Shown here one piece after another: positions 33,953 through 43,117 of a stretch of 64,000 bases of DNA. Source of the stretch: Erythrophleum ivorense (Eukaryota > Streptophyta > Magnoliopsida > Fabales > Fabaceae); the NCBI GenBank assembly GCA_026724425.1, contig JAIUCV010000003.1, positions 64,657,088-64,721,087 on the forward strand. The letters are read 5' to 3'. The notes beneath the pieces were generated by a model. It saw nothing but the letters and a program-made list of their open reading frames with translations. It was not told the DNA's origin and did not search any database. Within the stretch, counting starts at the first letter, position 1, and each line of letters starts with the position of its first letter. Both the position numbers and the translations under genes were made by a program.

Positions 33953-36562
33953 ATGAAAAATCAATTTAGGTCAAAACCTCCCATTGATCTTCCAAAACAA
34001 ACAAACGTTGTTTGTTATAAATGCGGACAGCCTGGTCATATTGCTAAATATTGTAGGTTTACCAAAAAACTTAGGACTATTCAATTAGAAGAATCGGTCC
34101 TTAACCAAATTAATAAACTCATATTAGACTCTGAATTAGATCAAGAATCTATTCCAGAATCTCATACCTCCTCTGAAGATCTTAACCAAATCCAAGACGA
34201 TGAGTTTTATAGCTCTTCTGATAATTCTTCTTCTGCCATAAACATGATCAGTCAAGAACATAATCTCCTTTTTGAAACCATTAATCAATTACCAGAAACA
34301 CTAAAAGAAGAATACCTCAACAAATTTAAAAATATCCTAAGCAAGCCTTCTTCATCTACTCATAAACCTTCTGTTTCGGTTAATAAATATGATTTAACCC
34401 AAACTCTTGATAAATTTAAAAATTCTGTCAAACAAACAACTATCAACGATCTTCAATCTGAAATTAATTATCTTAAAACAGAGGTTCGATTGCTTAAACT
34501 CAGGCAAGACAATAATGAACTTCTAGTTTCCCAAATTATACATCCTCCAACTCCTTTGGAAAACCAAACCAATTCTCCTGAAACCCAGGATAATACCAAA
34601 ACAAACGTAGATGAACCATTTTTAAACCTTATTTCAAGAGTGAGATTCCAAAAATTTTATATTAAAGCAAAAATAATCATTCACCATGATTTAGTTTTAG
34701 ACCAAACTATTTTATTTGATACTGGTGCCGACTGCAACTGTATTTTGGAAGGAATCGTTCCTACCAAATATTTTGAAAAAACAACTGAACGTTTTCGTGG
34801 AATTACTAAAACACGTTTAGACGTTAGTTATAAACTTTCACATGTTTTAATCGAAAACAAGTCTTTAAGAATAAAAACACCGTTTATTTTAGTTAAAGAC
34901 ATGCCCGAACAGATTATTCTCGGCGCACCTTTTGCAACTTTGTTATTTCCTTACGAAACAAATACTGAGGGAATTTCAAAACAACACATGGGTGAAACTA
35001 TTTTGTTTCCTTGGACCCAATCTGCAAAAATCAAGCACCTAAATCCTATTTTCCTAAAACAACAACAAATTAATTTTTTAAAAGAAGAAATTTCTTTTCA
35101 AAAAATTGATCAATTACTTTCTCAAAAAGCACTTCAACAAAAAATTCAAAAATATTTAGAAAAAATCCATTCTACCATCTGTGCTGATTTACCAAATGCC
35201 TTCTGGGATAGAAAACAACATATGGTCGATCTCCCATATGAAAAGGATTTTTCTGAAAAACAAATTCCAACCAAGGCCCGACCAATACAAATGTCTCAGG
35301 ATCTTCTTGAACTTTGCAAAAAGGAAATTCAAGATCTTTTAGACAAAAAATTAATTCGCCAAAGCCGTAGCCCATGGTCCTGTGCTGCTTTTTATGTTAA
35401 TAAAAATGCAGAAATAGAACGTGGCGCTCCCCGTCTTGTGATCAATTATAAACCTTTAAATATAGCTTTACAATGGATTAGGTACCCCATACCTAATAAA
35501 TCTGATCTTCTCAAACGTCTCTACTCTGCAAAACTGTTTTCTAAATTTGACTTAAAATCAGGATTTTGGCAAATCCAGATTTCTGAAAAAGATCGATATA
35601 AAACCGCTTTTACTGTACCATTTGGTCAATTCGAATGGAACGTTATGCCTTTTGGTCTAAAAAACGCTCCTTCAGAATTCCAGAGAATTATGAACGACAT
35701 ATTTAATGATTACAGTCAATTTATCATTGTCTACAATGATGATGTTTTAATATTTTCCCATTCCATTGAACAACATTTTAATCACCTTTTTACTTTTATT
35801 AAAATTGCTGAGAAAAATGGGTTAGTCGTTTCTAAACCCAAAATCTCGCTTTTTCAAACTAAAGTTCGTTTCCTTGGGCATTGGATCCATCAGGGAACAA
35901 TAACCCCGATTAATCGAGCAATTCAATTTGCTAATAAATTTCTTGATCAAATCATTGATAAAACTCAATTGCAGCAATTTTTAGGTTGCCTAAATTATAT
36001 TGCTGATTTTATTCCCCAACTTAGCAATTTTATAAAACCTTTGCATCAACGTCTCCAAAACAATCCTCTTCCTTGGACGGATGTTCATACAAATATTGTC
36101 AGACAACTCAAACTCCAGGTTAAGGAACTTCCTTGTCTTAACCTCCCCAATCCAACTGCTCTCAAAATTATTGAAACAGATGCCTCCGACATCGGTTATG
36201 GTGGTATTCTCAAACAAAAACTCAACAATGAAGAAAAAATTATTTCTTTTGCATCCAAACATTGGAATACTGCTCAGCAGAATTATTCCACCATCAAAAA
36301 AGAAATTCTATCAATTGTTTTGTGCATTACAAAATTTCAAGCTGATCTCTTAAACCAAAAATTTTTAGTTCGGATTGATTGTAAGTCTGCGAAAGATGTT
36401 TTACAAAAAGATGTCAAAAATCTTGCTTCAAAACAAGTTTTTGCCAGATGGCAAGCCTTACTAAGCATTTTTGATTTCGACATTGAATTTATTAAAGGAT
36501 CTTCCAACTCCCTTCCTGACTTTCTCACCCGTGAATATTTGCAGGGAAAAATAACCGAGTAA
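33953..36562 (+). CDS. Caulimovirid polyprotein remnant: zinc knuckle, protease, RT, RNase H
   Basis: 869 codons open from the first ATG; the frame is in fact open back to the junction at 33896, so the true N-terminus is lost. In order: a CCHC zinc knuckle (C21, C24, H29, C34) of the coat protein; a Ser/Asn-rich linker and coiled-coil-like stretch (about 60-205); a retroviral-type aspartic protease with DTGAD (D256); reverse transcriptase from about 430, with FDLKSGFWQI, MPFGLKNAP and the catalytic box; RNase H from about 740, with ETDAS (D743). The RT box reads YNDD at residues 594-597, where family members normally have a hydrophobic second residue. The stop is 26 bp before ORF2. It is a captured viral fragment with no movement protein, so no function is expected. 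Confidence 0.88.
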   Translation: MKNQFRSKPPIDLPKQTNVVCYKCGQPGHIAKYCRFTKKLRTIQLEESVLNQINKLILDSELDQESIPESHTSSEDLNQIQDDEFYSSSDNSSSAINMISQEHNLLFETINQLPETLKEEYLNKFKNILSKPSSSTHKPSVSVNKYDLTQTLDKFKNSVKQTTINDLQSEINYLKTEVRLLKLRQDNNELLVSQIIHPPTPLENQTNSPETQDNTKTNVDEPFLNLISRVRFQKFYIKAKIIIHHDLVLDQTILFDTGADCNCILEGIVPTKYFEKTTERFRGITKTRLDVSYKLSHVLIENKSLRIKTPFILVKDMPEQIILGAPFATLLFPYETNTEGISKQHMGETILFPWTQSAKIKHLNPIFLKQQQINFLKEEISFQKIDQLLSQKALQQKIQKYLEKIHSTICADLPNAFWDRKQHMVDLPYEKDFSEKQIPTKARPIQMSQDLLELCKKEIQDLLDKKLIRQSRSPWSCAAFYVNKNAEIERGAPRLVINYKPLNIALQWIRYPIPNKSDLLKRLYSAKLFSKFDLKSGFWQIQISEKDRYKTAFTVPFGQFEWNVMPFGLKNAPSEFQRIMNDIFNDYSQFIIVYNDDVLIFSHSIEQHFNHLFTFIKIAEKNGLVVSKPKISLFQTKVRFLGHWIHQGTITPINRAIQFANKFLDQIIDKTQLQQFLGCLNYIADFIPQLSNFIKPLHQRLQNNPLPWTDVHTNIVRQLKLQVKELPCLNLPNPTALKIIETDASDIGYGGILKQKLNNEEKIISFASKHWNTAQQNYSTIKKEILSIVLCITKFQADLLNQKFLVRIDCKSAKDVLQKDVKNLASKQVFARWQALLSIFDFDIEFIKGSSNSLPDFLTREYLQGKITE

Positions 36563-36588
36563 TTGAGTGACCCTACCCATTCACCAAA

Positions 36589-38043
36589 ATGCCCCGAAAG
36601 AAAAAACCCGGTGAAGAAAACAAAAATAAAGAAAAAATGGAAGAGACCTCTATTGGGGCCCAATCTCCCATTTCCTCAGCAGAATTACAAGAGCTGCTGA
36701 ATAAACTCGCAGGGACTCAATCCCAGCAATCAACAGGGTCTTCGGCCCGTCCAGCCTCGGGGTCTTCCACCCCAAAACCTTCAACTGGGTCTTCGGCCCA
36801 ATTCTCCGAAAATAAAACCCTCCAATCCTACGCCCAAAGGCTTCCATCCCATTCTTGGAGCCAAACCGTGGCGACTCCCTCTGAAACATCCCTTGCCCTA
36901 ACAGCTATTTCCAAACAGGAGTATGATCTCCATAACTTCAATTATGGCCAACAATTAGCCCAGAAAAAACCTGCGGCTGCCCCTTCCAACCAACTAGTAA
37001 TTGCCCCCTCTCATGCAATTATTACCTAAACAAAAAAGATATCAACCCCTTATGTTCAAAAACCTGGTCGATACATGACCATTGTACAAATAGAACCCGA
37101 ATTCTCGGCCCAAACTCCAAACTTAACGGCTATGAAAATATTTCTTCCAGGAAAACATTTCATTCCCGCTGATCCGAGAAAAACAAGAGAATACTGTGAG
37201 TTAATATTACTTCATTCTAGTTCGATTTCTTTAACCCGTAAAAAGGATCCTACCAATGAATTAATTATAACTCATTCTCAATTACAAATTTTGAAAGTTC
37301 TCACGCCATCCCAGTGGGGACCAGATTTAAATAAACCAAAATTTTAGGATATCAATTTTGAACCTAATGGGTATACGTACTGGGATTATCAAAAGGCCTG
37401 GTATAATATCTTTTGGGATCAAAATAAAGATTATAAACATACTTGGTTTATCTATTTCAAAAAAGATACCAAGTACAAATTTCCTCAATGGTTTTTGTTA
37501 TGGTGGGATTTCTTTGGTCCGTTACCAGAGATATTACCTCCACTTATACAAAATGCCTTTGAACTTTTTAAACAAAAATTCAATATAAGTGTAGACCCGG
37601 CTGTACCGTTGGAATTACACTATTTTTCCAAATTATCGGCTGCCTGGATATTCTCTTGGCAATACCGATTTTCTCATGACAATCCAAACTCAGCTCTCCT
37701 ACCACAATTACAGCGTGTTCCGTTTATCAGATGGTGGGACAAGTTTAAGACAAATAACATTGACTCAAATGCAGTGGCTCAATGGTTTAAAAAGAACCCA
37801 GAATTCTTATGCCTCTCGGAACAATCAATTTTCCTTAATCAGAGATCAAGAATTCAATCCAAATTAGCTGCTGTGGATAACAGAACCGACCTCATCAAAC
37901 AATTAAACTTTATGATCAAACAATTAAAAGATGAGGAAGCTTCTCCGAGTCATACCCAACAAGATTCATCGGCGGATTCAGACAATGAAGAAACTGATGA
38001 TGAAGATAACCTTGACCTCACTGTTGACCTAAACGAAGACTAG
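36589..38043 (+). pseudogene. Second ORF of the caulimovirid fragment, two in-frame stops
   Basis: Starts at ATG 36589 (AAAATGCCC), 26 bp after ORF1. The same frame runs to 38043 but is broken by TAA at 37027-37029 and TAG at 37345-37347, leaving open parts of 146, 105 and 231 codons. The N-terminal part is basic, then Ser/Thr/Gln/Pro-rich with a repeated TGSSA motif. The middle is rich in Trp, Tyr and Phe. The C-terminus is strongly acidic (SDNEETDDEDNLDL). Florendoviruses have a downstream ORF of unknown function in this place. I see no known domain. Confidence 0.7.
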
Positions 38044-38143
38044 TCAGCATGATGTCACATCTACACTGTTGTATTTACCTGACACTATAGTTTTACTCTC
38101 CCTGTAAAATTTGTATTACTAGAAGTGTCGGCAGAGTCAACAA

Positions 38144-38252
38144 CACTGTAGCAAAAAGTCAAAAATACTGTAGCAAATAGTAGCCAGACCGGAACTGTTC
38201 AAGTTACTATTAGGTTACAGGTTACCCAAACAGTGTTTCCGGGTCTATAAAA
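38144..38252 (+). promoter_or_regulatory. Caulimovirid promoter with TATA box
   Basis: Two copies of ACTGTAGCAAA (about 38145 and 38168) lie upstream of TATAAAA at 38246-38252. It follows the last viral ORF, as the pregenomic RNA promoter does in caulimovirids. It could in principle still drive transcription rightwards into the flanking plant DNA. Confidence 0.6.
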
Positions 38253-38274
38253 TCCAACTGATCCAAGAGGTCAG

Positions 38275-38626
38275 CAGGATTCAGAAGACACTCTCCCCTT
38301 CTCTCTAAAACCTCTCTCTCTCTCCTCAAAAGCAATTTCTCCCAAAGCTCTCTCCTTCTTCTCTTCTCCTTTGTAAGTACATGTTTTAAATAAACTTTAC
38401 TTTCAATTTTCATTCTTCATGTCTTGCATACGTCTGCATATTCTCTTCTCTTCTATGAACTAAGCACAGTGCGGATTACCGCCGTTCTTAGTTTTCTGTC
38501 TTATTTCCCTTAGCATATTTACTTCCGTCATTTATGTTTTAAGCAGTCCGTCTGCTTCTCTACTTTCCAGCTCTTAACTCCCTGTCTCTCCCCCTCCCCC
38601 CGGGGCCTCTCCCCCTCTTTTAATTG
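38275..38626 (+). other. Start of caulimovirid leader with poly(A) signal
   Basis: CT-rich leader after the TATA box. AATAAA at 38389-38394 is about 140 bp after TATA, where caulimovirids place the signal that is skipped once and used on the second pass. A short hairpin GCGG-ATTA-CCGC lies near 38471-38482. A C-rich run (38583-38613) precedes the junction. No tRNA-Met primer site (TGGTATCAGAGC) is present. Confidence 0.55.
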
Positions 38627-38681
38627 CTAATATATATATATTAAAGGAAATATATTAATAATTTATATATATATATATATT
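38627..38681. repeat. TA-rich direct repeat, right of viral fragment
   Basis: Second copy of the sequence at 33837-33895, differing only in TA number. The two copies bracket the viral fragment in direct orientation. Confidence 0.9.
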
Positions 38682-41600
38682 AAAAGATTTAATCTGGAGA
38701 TTTTGAATTTTAGATATTTAAAGGAAATAATCTGTTAAAAAAATAGATATGTTTATTAAATTTTCACATCTCAAAGTTTATTTTTAATTTTTATTATTTT
38801 TCAAACAACAAAACCGAGTTGGAGTTTATCTGACCCAAAGAAGAAGAAGAAGAAGAAGAAGCGACTGACAGTCTGGGATTAGGAGAATCCGAGAATGCGA
38901 GAAGGGGGAAGCCGGAGAGAAGAAGGAGAAAACAGATGCGGAGCTTGGTGACGCCAGAGGTGAAACAATCCATGGCTACCTGAGAGAGAAGGGTACTTGG
39001 GCTCTGTCGTGCACTACAGCTTTCACTTCATTCTTCCTAGTTTTTTAGTTTATCTTTGGTAGGGTAGAAGATAGTAACATAATACAGTGAGTGTAGTAAC
39101 TCTTATTAGTGAAAATGTGAGAGTGAAACGGAGCAGGGTGTTGACATGAGAATCCACAGGAAGCAGGTTCAAAATGTTAACATAATGACTGCCTTTGCTG
39201 AAACACTGAAGGGTGCTCGACTTTTTTGAAAGGTAGGGACAAAATGGGGCTTCAATCATTTTGGCTCAAAAATTCTATCCTTCGCGTGCGCTTGGGTCCC
39301 AAATCCAACAGCACAGCCCGCAACCCAACGCACTAAGCGTCTGCAACCAAACAGCTTTTTACAATGTAATGCAATGTTGTTTTCCTCTCCGGGCCTCCAC
39401 CAGACGAGCCCTTGATGTGTGGACGGTAAAGAAGACTCATAATAGTCATAGGTCGGAAATTTCATAGCAATTTCTCGTGTCTAATACCCCACGTTGAGGA
39501 GCACCCAAGCTTTCGGACTACCCTCTAAAGATGAAGTACGGAACGTTGTGGGGTTTGAAATTATGATGACATCTTGGTTGGTGTACACAGTGTACCCCAG
39601 CTTTGGACTATCCTCATTGGTGGTGCGCTTCCTCTTCCTCTTTGCAAGAACCCATCTTAGAAAATCCCAATAAAGCCAGAGACAAAAGCAAGGAAACATT
39701 TCCACGCGTGAAATACGGATGGTGATTTTCAGCAATTTTGAGGGATTCGGATGTCTCCCATAGGCTTGTCTGCAGTGTCTCCCGTGTTATTTTCCAGCCG
39801 TTGATCTCATCCAATGACTCAGATGAAGTAGAATATACATACTCCCTCAAGCGATGCGTTGTAGGTAGCAAAATGCACTGTTTTGAGAAGAATAGAATGA
39901 CAAATTCACAGGCGCAAAAACGGTGCTGTTTCGCAAGGATTATATTGCACAGGATAGTTCCCTCCATTTCTCCGCTGGCTTGTTCCCTCCTTTTTCTTTT
40001 TTCCCTTGTTTTCTGTCATCTCTCTCCCAACTCCATTTCTATCTTCCCTGTAACCGTTGATTCCGGTGAATCTATCTCAAAGTGTAAGGTATGAAATTTT
40101 TGGTAGTTTGCATAAGAAGAAAGGCTGTAAGAATGCTATGGTGTGATCTGTTAACGAAGGCTAATGAATTAATTCATATTTTTTAGCAGCTATTTTTTTT
40201 TCTCTCTTACATTAAAAGTTACAAAATGATAAAACCAAGAAAATTTGAACTTTTTAGGTTTCTATTAATAATTTTTAAATTATTTTTTAGTTAAACTTTT
40301 TTAGTTTATTGATTTGAAAAATGTATTGTTATATTTATTTAACACATTTAAATGATATTGTTAAAATACTCATTATAAAAAAATGAACTCACATTGTTAA
40401 GAATAACTTTTATTTTGTTTTGTTTGCCAAGTAAACTATTTTGCTTAAATGAATTGTTATTAGTTACGGAAAGGAAAAGAAAAGAAAAGAAATAAAAAAG
40501 GATGTGTCTTCAAGTAGTAGCATTGCGGTTTCTAAATTTGAACATTTATAAATTGTTAATAGTTGCAATTGGATTATAAAACTATTAGACGTCCACATTT
40601 TAATAAAAGGCTATGGATATGTGATTGTTCATATTCTTAATTTGATCATCATAGGCTTATTGATATGATATGAAGGTTGATTAGAAACCTAAAGTATGGG
40701 CGGAATTTGATAGTTTAGAGATTGCTTGAAAATTATAAATTGATTATAACATAAGAGTTTGGGTTTAGAGTCAAAAAAACAATATTGTAGCAAGAGTAAA
40801 ACAGATGGCTTGGCACATGTTTTTTTGTTGTAAAATGAGTTTGTGAAAGCTAGACAAAATATATCATCTAACAAATAATTTGTAACTTAACATCAGAATT
40901 AATTGTAAAGTAAAAATAAGAGTCATCCATATGAATAAAAAATTTAGAATATGTGAACATTATATTTTGTCCGACCATGTTTCAAAAATAATATTAAAAT
41001 CAAATTAATAAAAAATAAAAAAAACAAGGAAAATTTAAAAGGCTAAAAAAAAGAAAAACAAAACAAAACAAAACAAAATAAGAGAACAAAGAATAAACCA
41101 AAAAAAAAACTCAAAGTCATTGTATCAATCTCAATCTATTAACCCAAACTTATATAATCAAATAGATCTTTTTAGTCTAATTAGCTCAAAAAAAAAGAAA
41201 ATGGAACAAAACCTAAAAACAAACCAGCATCAGCTTTTCTTGGCCTATAATCCTCAATTAATACAAATCAAACCCAAAACAAAAATAAAAAAATGAGAAG
41301 AGCAAGAAAAAAATTGATAAGAAAACAAAAACAAACAAACAAACAACCATTTTTGTTAATCCCAAAACCACTCAGTCCATTAATCCAATTCTTAGGAGAG
41401 AAGCCAGTGCAAAAAGAAAAAAATTATATAACAAAAAAATAAAAGAAAATTTTAAAAAAAATGAAAGAACAAAAAGACAAAATAAAATAAAAAACCCTAC
41501 AGTCATTACACACAGCCTCCAGAGCAATTCTTACATACTTACATTGGTGTACCACATTATTTATATAAGATTTATTTTACATGTAAATTTCACCTCTACT

Positions 41601-42420
41601 ATACATCCACTTATATAAATTTAATCCTAACATTTAATTTTTTCAGGTGACATGTTATTTATACACTCCATCGTGCTGTGGATAAACTTAAGAAAATTTC
41701 CAACCTCTATTCACCCCCTTTTAGACACACTCTGCTGCACGCATAATTTCCAGCAGTCAGCAACAAAACCATTCAAAAAGAAATGGAGCAATGAGCAAAT
41801 TCCTGCAAGCCTCTACTAATCTGCCCACATATGCTCCTAATGGCTATAAAACAGAATGGGTAGGGGAAAAGTAGAAGCAATGGAGCAGAATGAGAGGAGG
41901 CCGTTTAGGGTAGTGATGTGATCCGTCTGGATTGGTACAGAGAAGATTAGATAGACGCGTTTGAGAGAGAGTGAATGCCATGCTCAGAGTCGCCTATAAA
42001 TGGAGGTGATTCAGCAATAAGAAGAGGGATGAAATGACTGGAAAAAGGAAAATACAGAGAAGAGACCGAGAGAGAATTTGGAAGGGACTCTTTTGAGAAG
42101 CTTTTCTTTTTGGCTAGCAACCTTCGGTCAATGAGTGAGGGAGCTCTTTGGAGCTGGCTGAATTGGTTTTGGATTAGAGAGAAGGAGGAGCAACAGAAGC
42201 AGAGAGTAACGGTTATTAAGGGGAAGGTTACTTGAAAAAGAGAGGCCGAGAGGGGAACGAGCTTAGAGTAAGAGAGAGTGAGAATGAGAGGTGTGAAAAC
42301 AGAGTAAGAGAGTAGAGGCAGTGGGAGCCTAGGAGGCAGCATGAGTTGAGAGAAGAAAAAAAGAAGAAGAAAGAGACGCAAAAGTGGTTTTCATTCTTGG
42401 TTGTTGGTGAGGGAATTTTT
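38682..42420. other. Spacer with weak host-gene signals
   Basis: Contains an (AAG)n run near 38836-38860 and a 19-bp word at 39140-39158 shared with 33413-33431. A mixed-composition stretch at 39480-40090 ends in a possible donor (AAG|GTATGAAA near 40089). Very A-rich DNA follows at 40970-41500. TATAAAT lies at 41995-42001, followed by purine-rich, 5' UTR-like DNA up to the copia element. The frames on either strand here are unsupported. No gene could be assigned. Confidence 0.35.
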
Positions 42421-43105
42421 TGTTGGAGAATATGTATGTGTGTGTGTCAAAAGGGGAAGAGAAAAAGAGGAGTCCTACATTGCTCAAACAAATGAAGGCC
42501 CAAGGGTATAAATATTAACATGTGATTATGGAAGAGCAAAATGGGCCTAGGAGGAGAATGGGCTCGCGCGCACAAAAGGCTGAACCAACACAATTGAGTT
42601 CAGTTGAAATTCGTTGATTTCCCCCCCCTGCGCGCAAAATATACGCGGTGTTGGACACTTTTTACCGTTGCCAGAAATAATTTTGAAAATTAAGCGCTCC
42701 GGCAGTTTTAAGGCTTCGGTTATGAATTCAGGGTGGAAATATTTTTGAATGTTGGTCATCCGTTTTTATTTTTATTATTTGATATGTCGAAAACCGCCCA
42801 ACGTTCAGAAACATTCCCGTTAATATAATTAAATGTGGTCCAACGCCTCGCTACATTTGAGCCTATAAATACCGCATTGCTCTTTGGGTTTGATGCACTA
42901 CAGCTACGGACAACCTTCAAGCTGCTCTCTCTTCTCCTCTCTCTGAGTTTTAATTTTCGCTGTTCTACTTCCCTGCGACATTGCAGAAGAATCCGTTCAA
43001 TCCTGGGGAGTGCCATCTTGTGGCGGAATATCTCTCAAGGACAGTGTCCTTGCACACGGCTCGGGTTTATTTGAATCTAACAAATTTCTTATTTGGCAGC
43101 TAACA
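42421..43105 (+). repeat. 5' LTR of the copia element, 685 bp
   Basis: Begins TGTTGGAGAATATG and ends TTGGCAGCTAACA. TATAAATA at 42864-42871 is its likely core promoter. Compared with the 3' LTR it lacks three short stretches (in the regions about 42690-42697 and 42765-42785). Deletion in the 5' copy is the simplest reading, because at insertion both LTRs are equal. Confidence 0.92.
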
Positions 43106-43117
43106 ATCTTGAGAGAT

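Larger units (their letters stand above)
33896..38626 (+). mobile_element. Endogenous caulimovirid fragment (florendovirus-like), 4.7 kb
   Basis: One contiguous piece of a plant pararetrovirus genome. It opens inside the coat-protein region just before the zinc knuckle, covers protease, reverse transcriptase and RNase H (ORF1 remnant), a second ORF, then a promoter and the first part of the leader. Movement protein, most of the coat protein and the tRNA-Met primer site are absent. The gene order, with a large polyprotein followed by a second ORF of unknown role, fits florendoviruses; that assignment is inference from layout. It lies between two copies of one TA-rich sequence. Florendoviruses are reported to sit often in TA repeats. 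It cannot make virus, because whole genes are missing and ORF2 has two stops. Confidence 0.85.

Noticed and set aside
39050..39967. Several overlapping frames of 69-117 codons on both strands
   Set aside because: Mixed strands, no recognisable domain, no consistent splice sites. Kept only as an exon-like composition note.
41947..42381. Minus-strand 144-codon frame rich in Leu, Pro, Ser, Phe
   Set aside because: It is the complement of a purine-rich tract; composition alone explains the open frame.
43010..43117. Longer start of the copia gag-pol frame
   Set aside because: These codons lie inside or directly after the 5' LTR, so they are open by chance; ATG at 43118 is the natural start.
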